Part shown: piece after piece, positions 36,026 through 46,800 of the stretch
Numbering within the stretch: position 1 is the stretch's first letter
Layout of the letters: each line of letters opens with the position of its first letter
NCBI GenBank assembly: GCA_016713335.1
Contig: JADJPH010000101.1
Location: forward strand, 62,001-126,000
Origin: Candidatus Fredericiella danica
GTDB taxonomy: Bacteria > Chloroflexota > Anaerolineae > Caldilineales > Caldilineaceae
Direction: 5' to 3'
DNA length: 64,000 nt
Program-made: the position numbers and the translations under genes
The notes under the pieces: generated by a model
Databases searched by the model: none
What the model was told of the DNA's origin: nothing
The model's input: the letters and a program-made list of their open reading frames with translations, nothing else

Positions 36026-37235
36026 TCAGGCAAACAGCATCCCGGTCACGGATACGACCGAAGCGTTCAAGTCGTCGGCCGGACAGACCGCATAGCCCGC
36101 CTGCTCACCGGGCCGATCACCGAGCAGTTGCATGGTGAGAAAAATCGGCGCCACTCCACAGACATTGTTGCCGTCGCGTGCGCGGCGGATCGAGTCGAGG
36201 AACGCCGCAGAATCGCCATGGACATGGCCGCCACGGTTCCATCGTCGGCGGCGCGAAGCCGTTGCCGGGCTTCCCGGTCAAGCGGTGCACCGCCAAACGC
36301 TGGTCCAACGTGCGCTAAATCACCCGAGGCAATGATGAGTGTGCGCCGGTCCGCAGTGATTTCGCCGAGCATCTTGAGCAATTTCTGGATGTGAACGTCG
36401 TCAAGCGGCCGGCGCCCATTGGTGTAGAAAGGATGAAACGAACCGACCAGAATCGGCGCCAGCGCAACAGGCCGGCCCGCACGCATGTGATGCAACCACA
36501 CGACCACCAATTCCAACGAATGCTCCCCGCGATGACGCAGTTCCCCAGCATAGGCGAGGTCTTCCCCCAACTGCGCGGCCAGCCGGTCGACAAGTTCGGT
36601 GTCGGTTGGCAGCACGCCATAAGGCGTGGCATAGTTCTGGCGCGTGAGCGTAAAGAGATCGCTGCCGTGAATCGGTTCCCAACAGGATCACCAGTTCCGC
36701 TTCCTGCGCAGCCAGCGCAGCGCGTTTCCAGACCTGGGCATACACCTCGCCACCCCGTTGGTAGTCAATATGTGGGCTCAGCAGACCCACCGGCTGTGAC
36801 CAATCAATCGGCGCAGGCGCCACCGCGTCCGCCGCTTCGAGATACTCCTGCAGGTATTGCCAGAGTTCCTTGGGGTCGCCAGGATAGGAACGATTAGCGA
36901 GGCCGGCAGCCGGTGTGGCGCCTGCCGGTACTCGTTGAGCAGATTGCTGTACCGGGTCTCCACCGCGCGTTTTCGAGCATCGACGCTTCATCCAGGGCTG
37001 CGACCAGTTCTGCAACGAGTGGCCCCGGCAGTTCCACCGCATAGCGCCGCCGGAACGCCTCGATCATTTGTGGCACCGTATGCTGCCCATCGAAAAACGC
37101 CATCACGGTTGCCAACGGCTGCGGCACGATCAGTTGATGCTCGCTCAGTTGTTGCGGATCACGCAAGAGCAGGTACGGAGATCCTTCATGCTCAATTGGA
37201 CGAATGTCGAGCGGGCGAAGTTTTGGCGTCTGCAT
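36026..37235 (-). CDS. Memo-like protein (AmmeMemoRadiSam system protein B) with PqqD-like N-domain, frame breaks
   Basis: About 400 residues. Residues 1-95 look like a PqqD-type winged domain (LRPLDIRPIEHEGSPYLLLR, LATVMAFFDGQHTVPQMIEA). The Memo/class III dioxygenase-like part follows: VGLLSPHIDYQRGGEVYAQV (metal-ligand His), then LVILLGTDS, APILVGSFHPFYTNGR, LIIASGDLAHVGPAFGG, and the end AVCPADDLNASVVSVTGMLF. Breaks lie near 36960, 36670 and 36200; each reading continues in register. The usual partners (AMMECR1-domain protein and radical SAM enzyme) are not in the window. Function of this protein in bacteria is not settled. The start at 37235 (MQTPKLRP) is supported by similarity only. 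Confidence 0.8.
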
Positions 37236-37382
37236 CGGGTTGATTGCACTCAAGTGGTTGGTTGGTTCGATTTTGACGATAATAGATCGTTCGTCAATGG
37301 AACAAAAATGCAATGTCTTGAGATTCGCGCAACCAGAATTTGAATGCGCATTGTCATATGATACACTAAGGGATGGTTTTGC

Positions 37383-37439
37383 AACGAGGCGCCGGCACCT
37401 CCGGTTCCTCGTTCTTTCTGTTCGCAGGAATGGCCTGCG
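37383..37439 (+). promoter_or_regulatory. Two-hairpin leader upstream of rpsF (candidate S6:S18 autoregulatory site)
   Basis: The first hairpin pairs AACGAGG (37383-37389) with CCTCGTT (37407-37413); an internal CG/TT loop separates this from a CCGG/CCGG inner stem with loop CACCT. The second is CGCAGG-AATGG-CCTGCG (37423-37439). Leaders of rpsF operons in many bacteria carry a CCG-containing structure bound by the S6:S18 complex. Position and CCG content fit that, but I cannot align it to the known motif. Confidence 0.45.
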
Positions 37440-37477
37440 GGCATCTCCAGAGAAAGATTGAAAGGATTTTTACACGC

Positions 37478-37780
37478 ATGAACGGTGCAGACTATAGGGA
37501 GTACGAGTTGGTTTATGTACTCCGGCCGGGCCTTGAGGATGCGACCATCCAGGGTTTCGAGAAACGGATTGCCGACTTGATCACAGGTCAGGGCGGTAAG
37601 GATGTCACGATCGAACCATGGGGCAAGCGCACGCTGGCGTACCCGATCGGGCGGTACTACGAAGGTTTCTACGTTCTTCATCGCTTCGCCATGCCGCCAA
37701 GCGGCGCCGACGAAGTAGACCGCACCCTGCGCTTCAGCGAAGACGTGATTCGCTTCATGCTGATGCGCAACGACGAGTAA
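37478..37780 (+). CDS. rpsF: 30S ribosomal protein S6
   Basis: A protein of 100 residues starting MNGADYREYELVYVLRPGLE, the N-terminal strand of S6. GKRTLAYPIGRYYEGFYVLH is the diagnostic strand pair, and EVDRTLRFSEDVIRFMLMRN the last helix/strand. It binds S18 on the platform of the small subunit. AAAGGA lies 13 bases upstream of the ATG. The preceding 105 bases are open in frame but are leader, not coding. It is followed after 29 bases by rpsR; the usual ssb gene between them is missing here. Confidence 0.95.
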   Translation: MNGADYREYELVYVLRPGLEDATIQGFEKRIADLITGQGGKDVTIEPWGKRTLAYPIGRYYEGFYVLHRFAMPPSGADEVDRTLRFSEDVIRFMLMRNDE

Positions 37781-37809
37781 CCAGAAAACAAGGCAAAAGG
37801 AACAAAATC

Positions 37810-38312
37810 ATGAGCGATCAAGTGAATCAGACGCCCGAGTCGGGTGATGATGTCATCATCGAGGGCGCCGCGTTTGAGGCGGTCGATGCCGCCGGCGATG
37901 TCGTGGAAGTCGTTGCAGTGCGCGCCACCGATGCCGCCGGCGATGTCGTGGAAGTCGTCGAGGTTGTCGAAGTTGTCGACGGCGAAAACGCGCCGAGGAT
38001 GGCGAAAACGGCGCCGGAGGATGGCGAAGAAGGTGACGACAGACGGGTACGCCGGACCGGAACAATATCGAACGGCAGAAGGGCGACCGCCGCCGCGTAG
38101 GCAGCGATGTTCGGATCGGTGACGTCAACTACAAGAATGTGACCCTGCTCTCCCGCTTCCTCGATCGGCGCGGCCGGATCATGTCACGGCGCAAGACTCG
38201 CGTCAGCGCCAAGATGCAGCGCCGCATTGTGCGCGAAGTGAAGCGTGCCCGCCACCTGGCGCTGCTTCCCTACACTGCCGATCAAACCCGCCAGGTGAAG
38301 CGCCGCCGCTAG
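37810..38312 (+). CDS. rpsR: 30S ribosomal protein S18 with long acidic N-terminal extension (frame break)
   Basis: The C-terminal 65 residues are canonical S18: DVNYKNVTLLSRFLDRRGRI, then VSAKMQRRIVREVKRARHLA followed by LLP. Total length is about 167, roughly twice the usual. The extra N-terminus (MSDQVNQTPESGDDVIIEGA) is very acidic, with repeats of DAAGDVVEVV encoded by a 29-base direct repeat (37884-37912 and 37930-37958). A base is missing near 38060: RTG must continue NNIERQKGDRRRVGSDVRIG. AAGGA precedes the ATG. It sits in one operon with rpsF and, 22 bases downstream, a peptidylprolyl isomerase gene. Confidence 0.9.
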
Positions 38313-38333
38313 CGCCAGGATAGACAAATCACG

Positions 38334-39903
38334 ATGTCTGAGCACAACAGGAAGGCCCAGCAGTCCGTACAAGAACAGACGGAGTTGACGCGCAAGCAGC
38401 AACTCCTGCAGCATCGTGACCGCGAAAAGCACAAGAAGCTTTTTATCTTACTCGGCTCGCTCTTGGGGCTTGCACTGCTTTTCGTGATCATTGGTGTCGT
38501 TTACCAATTCTTTATCTTACCCAATAGCGCTGCGGCCAAAGTGGGCAACGTCACCTTGACGGCTGCCGACTTCCAGAAGCGCGCACGGTATGAGAAGACA
38601 GTCCTTGAAAGCCAGTTGCAGCGTTACCTTGCGTTGCAACAGCAGTTTGGCGATTCGAGCGGCGGTTTCCTCGAAGCCCAAATCAGCCAGATCCAGTCAA
38701 CCCTGGCCAGTCCATTCTCAATCGCCAATCAGGCGCTGGACGGTATGATCGAAGATGTCGTGATAGCCGATGAAGCGGCGAAACGTGGCATTACGGTCAG
38801 CGACGCCGAGATCGACCAGGCGCTACGCGAAGAAATTGCAAACGGGCAGGGGTTGGTGACAGAATCACAAGCCCAGGCAACCGCCACCGCGGCCGTAGAT
38901 GCCACGGCGACCGCCGCGGTATGGACGCCTACCCCGGTGCCAACGGTCGACCCAAGCGCCGTCGTGACTGCGACGGCCACCGAGATCGCGACGCCGCTCC
39001 CGCAACCTCCTGCGGCAGTCATGTCCGATACCGCCTACACGGAAGGTCTGAGCCAGTTGGAGAAGGCGGCATTGTCGCCGGTCGGCATGTCCCTGGTCGA
39101 CTATCGCAAGATCATCGGCGCCCGCCTCATGCGCGAGAAACTGTCGACCGCCATCGGCCAGGAACAGGTGAAGGATACCGAAGAACAGGTCAAAGCCAGC
39201 CACATTCTGCTCACCGTTGAAGAGCCACAGGTACCGATCAGCGGCACCGAAACGATCAGCGATGTCATCGCCTCCCTGGCGGATGCGGCAACCCAGGCGC
39301 TGTCGGAAACGGTTGGCGTCAGCGGCACACAGGCATTATCCGAGACCATCGGCGTAACCGGCACGAACGCGATAACGAGCGCAGTGGCCGCAATAAACAA
39401 TGTCGTCACGAAAACGGTGGCGGCAGCAGCCACCTCTGCGCTGAGCGAGACCGCTTCGATCACGGAGACGGCCAATCTTAGCGACACGGCAGAAACCGGC
39501 AGCCGGTTCCTATCCAGATGCGGAGGCGTTTGCACTGGTGCAGGTAGCGGCAACACTCGTCAACGGTGAGGATTTTGCCAACTGGCCGAACTCTATAGTG
39601 ACGATCCTGGAAGTGGCGCTAACGGCGGTGATCTGGGGTGGTTTGGCAAGGGGATGATGGTGGCGCCTTTCCGAAGAGGCCGCCTTCAGCCTACCCATCG
39701 GTGAGGTCAGTGAACCGGTCAAGACTGATTTCGGCTACCACCTGATCATGGTGACTGAAAAAGACGAAAACCGGCCCAAGGATTCGAACACGTTGGACAA
39801 CGAGCGGATCCAGGCATTCCAGACATGGCTCACGTCACAAACCAGCGGGAGCGGCATCGAGCGTTCGGGCGATCTGAGCGCCTTGTTGCCTGCCGGCTTC
39901 TAG
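38334..39903 (+). CDS. Membrane-anchored parvulin-type peptidylprolyl isomerase (frame breaks)
   Basis: About 520 residues. Basic coiled-coil start (ELTRKQQLLQHRDREKHKK), one membrane helix (LFILLGSLLGLALLFVIIGV), then a SurA/PrsA-like N-domain with NQALDGMIEDVVIADEAAKR and GITVSDAEIDQALREEI, a Thr/Ala/Pro linker, and a rotamase domain. Its first strand VKASHILLTVEE is separated from the rest (FALVQVAATLVNGEDFA, LYSDDPGSGANGGDLGWFGK, FSLPIGEVSEPVKTDFGYH) by about 105 Ser/Thr/Ala-rich residues. Frame breaks at about 39512, 39585 and 39655. It should fold exported proteins outside the membrane. An rpsF-rpsR operon partner is unusual for this enzyme. Confidence 0.85.
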
Positions 39904-39925
39904 CCTCCTGCAGCATTCCAGTAGA

Positions 39926-39964
39926 AAAAGTGAGGACCGGGCCAACGCCCGGTCCTCACTTTTT
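39926..39964 (+). terminator. Terminator of the rpsF-rpsR-PPIase operon
   Basis: AAAAGTGAGGACCGGG-CCAACG-CCCGGTCCTCACTTTT, a perfect 16-base stem with a T run, 22 bases after the isomerase stop codon. Confidence 0.92.
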
Positions 39965-40083
39965 GACTTAGGGTATAATAGATATTGCTGGCATGCAGCC
40001 GCAACATCCCACCAGGCGTTCGATTCGCATGCCGTGTCCTAGCCATCGCACAGCGAAAAGGAACTCACACGGGCCAAAAACAA

Positions 40084-40938
40084 ATATTCAAACGACCCTA
40101 CGGTCGCACCGGACACATGAGCACCGTCACGATCTTTGGCGCCGCGGCGCTGAGCCGCGCAACGCAAGCAGAGGCCGACCGCACGTTGGATCTACTCCTG
40201 GAATACGGGGTCAATCATATCGACACGGCTGCCAGCTACGGAGACGCCGAACTCCGCATTGGCCCCTGGATGGCAAAGCACCGCCAGGATTTCTTCCTGG
40301 CCACCAAGACGGGTGAGCGCACCTATACGAAAGCGAAAGCGGAAATCCACCGTTCGCTGGAACGCCTGCGCGTCGATCAAATCGATATGATCCAGCTGCA
40401 CTATCTGGTGCATCCTGATGAGTGGGACACAGCGCTTGGCCCGGACGGTGCACTGGAGGCTTGTATTGAAGCGCGTACACAGGGATTAGTGCGCTTCATC
40501 GGCGTCACCGGGCACAGCCGCACGATCGGCGCCATGCACCGGCGCAGCATCGCACGCTTCGACTTCGATTCTGTGCTCCTGCCGTACAACTACCCCATGA
40601 TGCAGGACAATGAATATGCGCGCGATTTCGAGGCGCTGATCGCAGAGTGCGAGGCGCGTAACATCGCCGTGCAGACGATCAAAGGCATCACTCGCGGGCC
40701 CTGGGCGACCAAAGATCGCACTCACGCCACGTGGTACGAACCCCTGGTGGAACAGGCGGACATTGACATCGCCGTGCAATGGGTGATCGGCCGCCCGTAC
40801 ATCTTCCTTGACACGGTCGGCGATATCCATTTGCTACCAAAGGTGTTGGATGCGGCGGCGCGCTTCACCGAACGGCCTGATGACGAAGCGATGCGACGCG
40901 TCGTCGAAGCTGAACGCATGACATCGCTCTTTGTTTAG
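40084..40938 (+). CDS. Aldo/keto reductase family protein
   Basis: About 285 residues of the (beta/alpha)8 AKR fold. First strand RPYGRTGHMSTVTIFGAAAL; DRTLDLLLEYGVNHIDTAAS with the catalytic-type Asp; then FFLATKTGERTYTKAKAEIH with Lys, LERLRVDQIDMIQLHYLVHP with His, and RFIGVTGHSRTIGAMHRRSI. These match the family subset seen in bacteria as putative oxidoreductases. The C-terminal cofactor motif is unusual (YIFLDTVGDIHLLPKVLDAA instead of the IPG-x-x-x-x-x-x-x-x-N loop). No ATG, GTG or TTG fits before RPYGR in frame, except a TTG that coincides with the transcription start expected from a TATAAT at 39974, so the true start is unresolved and may hide another frame error. Confidence 0.75.
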   Translation: MFKRPYGRTGHMSTVTIFGAAALSRATQAEADRTLDLLLEYGVNHIDTAASYGDAELRIGPWMAKHRQDFFLATKTGERTYTKAKAEIHRSLERLRVDQIDMIQLHYLVHPDEWDTALGPDGALEACIEARTQGLVRFIGVTGHSRTIGAMHRRSIARFDFDSVLLPYNYPMMQDNEYARDFEALIAECEARNIAVQTIKGITRGPWATKDRTHATWYEPLVEQADIDIAVQWVIGRPYIFLDTVGDIHLLPKVLDAAARFTERPDDEAMRRVVEAERMTSLFV

Positions 40939-40956
40939 TGAGGTTAGCCATCAATA

Positions 40957-41010
40957 AACACGCCCCTCCCAGGCGCCGAAACGGCGCCTGGGAGGGGCGT
41001 GTTGCTTTTT
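40957..41010. terminator. Bidirectional terminator between convergent genes
   Basis: A perfect 21-base stem (40957-40977 with 40983-41003), loop GAAAC, T-run on the plus strand. It ends the aldo/keto reductase transcript and, from the other side, the universal-stress-protein transcript. Confidence 0.92.
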
Positions 41011-41019
41011 ACCTGCCGG

Positions 41020-41454
41020 TCACGCCGCTTTGGCAGTATGCATCTTGGCGCCATGCTGGATAGCCTGGCTGACCGGTTGATCCGGATGCACCAAAAAGAT
41101 CGGCGTACTGACATGGCGTGCCACGTATTGCGCAACACTGCCAAAAATCAGCTTCTGGAAGCCAGACCGCCAATGGGTGGTCATGGCGATCAGATCAACT
41201 GGATGATTCTGGACGTACTTGACGATTTCTTCGCCCCGGCCGCCAAAACGCACCTCGACGGTGACGGCATAGCCCGCCGCATGCAGTTCACTTGCTTCAC
41301 GCAACATCAGCCGGCGCAGTTCTGCCTCGGCGCTATCCCGCTCCTGGCTGGCATAGATCGGGTGCACGGCACGATCAACCTCACGTCCGCTTTCGTACAT
41401 CGGCGTTGACACATTGACCGCAGCCAATGGGCAGGCGCCCCATTTCCGTGGCAA
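41020..41454 (-). CDS. Universal stress protein domain, N-terminus incomplete
   Basis: About 144 residues. The C-terminal half is a good UspA fold: EEIVKYVQNHPVDLIAMTTH, then GSVAQYVARHVSTPIFLVHP. These correspond to the ATP-binding G-2x-G-9x-G-S/T region, written here as THWRSGFQKLIFGSV, where the first Gly is replaced by Trp and the second by Gly-Phe. The usual first strand with the V-P-x-D-G/A motif is missing; only MPRKWGACPLAAVNVSTPMY remains ahead of the helix. Upstream sequence in another frame gives QVATEMGRLPI, so a frame break near 41430 is likely and the family start may lie just before. It follows the isocitrate lyase gene after 48 bases. Confidence 0.7.
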   Translation of the reverse strand: MPRKWGACPLAAVNVSTPMYESGREVDRAVHPIYASQERDSAEAELRRLMLREASELHAAGYAVTVEVRFGGRGEEIVKYVQNHPVDLIAMTTHWRSGFQKLIFGSVAQYVARHVSTPIFLVHPDQPVSQAIQHGAKMHTAKAA

Positions 41455-41502
41455 CCTGCCCGATTTTCTGACTCTATCGCGCCCACGTCTGGGCGGAGTT
41501 AG

Positions 41503-42790
<1,288 letters not shown>

Positions 42791-42977
42791 GGAATCTGTT
42801 CTCCTCGCTTGACTCCGGGATCCACTGTTCAATTTTCGACGGACGTTAGACATGTGTGCGCGCTTTGCCTGGGGCTGGCGCTGGTCTGCCTTCATAGTGG
42901 CGGCAGGGAGTTTTGACGCGGTTGCCATCCTGTCAAACAACCGCGTTGCGTGGAGAGTAACCGGGCGGGGAGACGAA

Positions 42978-43331
42978 CTAGTGCGGCGGCGATGCAATGA
43001 TCTGGACCAGATCCGCGGCAAGCCCACGTTCAGTGGTGATCACCTCAAACTCGACCAGGTCGCCGGGGCGTAACAGATGGCCATCCACGAGACCGCTGCG
43101 GTGAACATAGATGTCAGGGTGACCGGTGCGCACAATGAAACCATACTGCTTGCGCGGATCGTACCACTTGACTTGCCCACGCTCACGCCCTGCCGGCGAC
43201 AAGAGGCGCCGGCAGCCAGGGCAGTGGGTGGGCGCACCGGTGAGTTGATGGCGGACGGCAACCTTCTGCTCTTCCTGCGTCCACAGAAAGGAGATGCCAC
43301 AGCGGGCACAGTAGAGAATCTCATCTTGCAT
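42978..43331 (-). CDS. Zinc-ribbon plus cold-shock domain protein
   Basis: About 117 residues when started at MQDEILYCARCG. A zinc ribbon with C-x-x-C pairs (YCARCG at residues 8-11 and HCPGCR at about 37-40) is joined to a cold-shock domain, GQVKWYDPRKQYGFIVRTGH, then DIYVHRSGL. RNP1 appears as KQYGFIV (K-G-Y/F-G-F-I type) and RNP2 as DIYVHRS, so single-stranded nucleic-acid binding is expected. A perfect TATAAT lies only 6-12 bases upstream of this ATG, which suggests a leaderless mRNA. The gene is intact and divergent from tRNA-Cys. Confidence 0.85.
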   Translation of the reverse strand: MQDEILYCARCGISFLWTQEEQKVAVRHQLTGAPTHCPGCRRLLSPAGRERGQVKWYDPRKQYGFIVRTGHPDIYVHRSGLVDGHLLRPGDLVEFEVITTERGLAADLVQIIASPPH

Positions 43332-43337
43332 GAAATT

Positions 43338-43343
43338 ATTATA
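43338..43343 (-). promoter_or_regulatory. -10 box immediately upstream of the cold-shock gene
   Basis: A perfect TATAAT on the minus strand, seven bases from the chosen ATG. Transcription would start at or next to the A of the start codon, i.e. a leaderless transcript. No good -35 is seen at 17 bases (GGGTCT). Confidence 0.5.
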
Positions 43344-43431
43344 GAGCAACCGCGTGATTTAGACCCCAAATCGAAGAAGATTTGACAATTCGAAGTGCGC
43401 TTGTTACCCTATGCCTGTTGATGCGTGTTTC

Positions 43432-43502
43432 GGCGACGTAGCCAAGTGGCAAGGCAGGGGTCTGCAAAACCCCCATCGCCGGTTCAAATCCGGCCGTCGC
43501 CT
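43432..43502 (+). tRNA. tRNA-Cys (anticodon GCA)
   Basis: A cloverleaf of 71 bases. Acceptor stem GGCGACG pairs with CGTCGCC, discriminator U as usual for tRNA-Cys, anticodon loop CTGCAAA inside a GGGGT/ACCCC stem, and T-arm CCGGTTCAAATCCGG. The D-arm is GCCAAGTGGCAAGGC. The CCA end is not encoded. It stands alone between divergent/following genes. Confidence 0.95.
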
Positions 43503-43810
43503 CTGTAGCAGTACGGTGAATGGAGCCTGTTCCACGAGCTGTTTGCACCTTTGCCTCACTATCCGGCTAGATTCGATGCCGCCTCGGAACGCTTAACTAC
43601 TTTCTTTCGTTGTGAGCGAGGGGCAGGAATGATCGAGTTGCACCGCCACATCGACCTCGCTGATGCACTCCCGTCCTGTCGTTACGAGTCGACCACGTCT
43701 CCAGCCGTAGTGTCGAGTAATAAGTATATCTAGGATAGTTTCGGAACTTGGGCTGCCCGCGTAGGGTAGGTCACAACCAACGCGATTTGTGTTGATCACA
43801 AGGTGGGTGC
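43503..43810. other. Gene-free spacer between tRNA-Cys and the PBP gene
   Basis: About 308 bases. Except for the ribosome-binding stretch AAGGTGG just before the PBP start, I see no conserved feature, no convincing promoter pair and no strong hairpin. Confidence 0.4.
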
Positions 43811-46800
43811 ATGTCCCCCAATCGATTACTTAAGCGCTACTCGGCTCGTCCTGCGTACAGGTCAATCCGGCGCTTTGGCCCGCAGTTGCTTGGCTTGTTC
43901 GTCGCACTCTTCATTTTGGCGGGGTGCGGCGGCGGTACATTAAGCGACCGCATGTCGGGGATGCCATCGGTGGCTGCACAAATGCTGGCGCGCGGCTATA
44001 TCAACAAGAATTTGGCCGATTACCCCTTGCGCCCAAAGGTAGCGGGCACACCCCAGCGGATCGCAGAGACCTATTTACTCGAATATCAACCGGGTCCCGA
44101 ACGCGCGTTTTCCAGAGCAGCTACATCTACGATCGCAATGGCCGCCTGCTGGCGGAAGTATTTGACGAAGGACGGCGCCTGTGGGTTCCCCTGGCTCAGA
44201 TCCCCACGACTGATCCATGCCATGATTGCCACCGAAGATGCTTCGTTCGTCCGGAACGACGGTGTGGACACGCGCCGCCTGCTGGCGGCGGTCGCCCAAA
44301 ACGTGCGCGGCGAAGGGATGATCTCCGGTGGTAGCACCATTACGATGCAACTGGCGCGCGCACTGGTCTTTCCACCAGAACAACGTTTTGCCCGGTCCCT
44401 GGACCGCAAGATCAACGAGGCGCTGATTGCCGAAGAGTTGACAAGGCTCTACACCAAGGATGAAATCCTTGAGATGTATCTCAACCTGGCCTATTTCGGC
44501 CACCTGGCCTACGGCCCCGAAGCCGCGGCGCGCACATTCTTCGGCAAATCAGCCCGCGAACTTTCACTCGCGGAAGCCTCCCTCCTGGCCGGGCTCCCGC
44601 AGCAACCGGCGAACCTCGATCCCTTCTTCTATCTGGAAGCGGCCAAGCAACGCCAACGGACGGTGCTTGACTCGATGGTTCGCCGTGGCTATATCACGCA
44701 GCAAGAGGCCGACCTCGCCCATTTGGAGCCGCTGCAATTTGCCCCAGACCCGAATCTGCAACCGAAATTGGTTCCCCATTTCCTGCAATATCTGGACGAG
44801 TATCTGGCGCGTGCACCCGACAATCTGGCCCTTGCCCGTTCAGGATTGGTCATTACGACCACCCTCGACCTCGAAATGCAGAATCTGGCGCAGCAGATCG
44901 TCAAGGAGCAGGTCGAGGCATTGCGCGGCTCGTATGACCTCAGCAACGCCGCGCTGGTGGCGCTGAAAGTCGGGACGGGCGAAGTGCTGACAATGGTGGG
45001 CAGCAAAGACTACAACGACGAAAAGATTGGCGGCAAGGTGAATGTGGCCCTGCGCCCCCGCCAACCCGGCAGTTCGATCAAGCCGGTCATCTATTCAACG
45101 GCGATCGACAGTGGGATCGTAAGCCCCGCTACCATGCTCTGGGACCTGCGCGTCGACTACCCAATGAATTTCGACAAGACCAAGAAGTATACCCCGCGCA
45201 ACTATGATGAAAAGCTGCGCGGCCCGGTCACGGTGCGCATGGCATTGGCCAACAGCCTGAACATTCCGACCCTGAAGCTCTTTGACGGAGTCGACCCGGA
45301 TACATTTATTGCGACTGCCAACGAACTGGGCATCACCAATATCAATACAGAAACTTTGAACAATTACGGATTGGTCACGGCATTGGGCGCCGCCGAAGTA
45401 AAACTGATTGATCTGGCGACCGCCTATCACGCGATTGCAAACCAGGGTGAATTCGTAGAGGCGACGCCGATCCTCTCGATCACCGACGGCGCCGGCAACC
45501 CAATCAAACTGAAGGCAGTTCGCCCTGCCGTACAAGCGATTTCACCGGAAGCCGCCTTCATCGTTACAGACATCATGAGCGACAACAAGGCGCGGGCGCC
45601 AATCTTTGGTGAGAACAGTCGCCTACACCTCAGCCGGCCCGCGGCTGCGAAAACCGGCACCACCACCAACTTCCGCGACAACTGGACCATGGGCTTCACC
45701 AAGTACTTCCTCACTGGCGTCTGGGCGGGCAACAATGACGGCAGACCGATGCAGCGTGCAGACGGCATTACCGGCGCCGGTCCGATCTGGAACCGCTTCA
45801 TGGAAGCGGTCATCGCCGATCCGCGGCTGCGCAGCATTGTCGGCGCCCCCGAAGGTGAAGAAGGTTGGGCATTTGATCCCCCACCTGGCGTTGTGCAGGT
45901 GCAAGGTGCCTGCCCTGGTGGCATCTACTGCCGTGAGGGTGGCGAGTACTTCACCCAGGCATGGCTTGACGAGCACGAAACAACCGGACCGTACTGGGGT
46001 GGATTTGCCACCGGCCTCTTTGCCAACGTCACAGTTGAGCGAGCAAGCGGCGAGCAAATCAACGCCGGACTCTGTCTACTGAGACCGGCTTCCAGCAACG
46101 ACGCCGAAGCGGCAACTGCCTTCTTTATGCCGATGGGCAACGGGAGATTGGCCCTAAAACATGAAGTCACCACCACGGTGGATGCTCCAAACGCCGGCGC
46201 CATCACCGCTACGACGCCCACAACACCAACCGCCGTTGCAGCGGCGGAGATTGTGACAAAAACTGTTTACCAACTGGAAGACTCTTTCCTGGCCGATCGG
46301 GTGAATGAAGAACAGAAGGAAGTGGGACGCTGGGCGAGCCAGCGCGGGCTGCCATTGGTGCTTGGAACATGCGCCGAGATGGAGCCGCTTGTGCGCGGCA
46401 TCTATGGGAACAATATCCGGCGCGTCGTGGTCAGCGACGCCCTGCCCAGGACGGCCATCCGGAGCACGAGCTCCTACAGCGGAACGCTCGAAGCCGACAG
46501 CACCGAGGAAGCACCGCTCGCGGATGTCAGCGCCGGCGGCAACAACGGGTTCACCAGCCCAGGACCAGGTGCAACCCTGAATGGCGCCGTCGCCATCCAG
46601 GCCGTCGCCGCCACGCCCAACTTCTGGAAATGGCAACTAGACCTGCTTGTCAATGGTGCTGACGCATCATTCATTGCGATTGGCGAGCAGCCGGCGCCTG
46701 GCCCAACCAATCTGGTCGGGTTTGACACCACGCGCTATCCCAACGGCAGCCATCTGCTGCGCCTGCGGGTCGTGCGGCGCGACGGCAACTATGACGAATA

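Noticed and set aside
39963..39979. TTGACT and TATAAT as a promoter before the aldo/keto reductase
   Set aside because: Only five bases separate the two boxes; the TATAAT may be a -10 but the TTGACT cannot be its -35.
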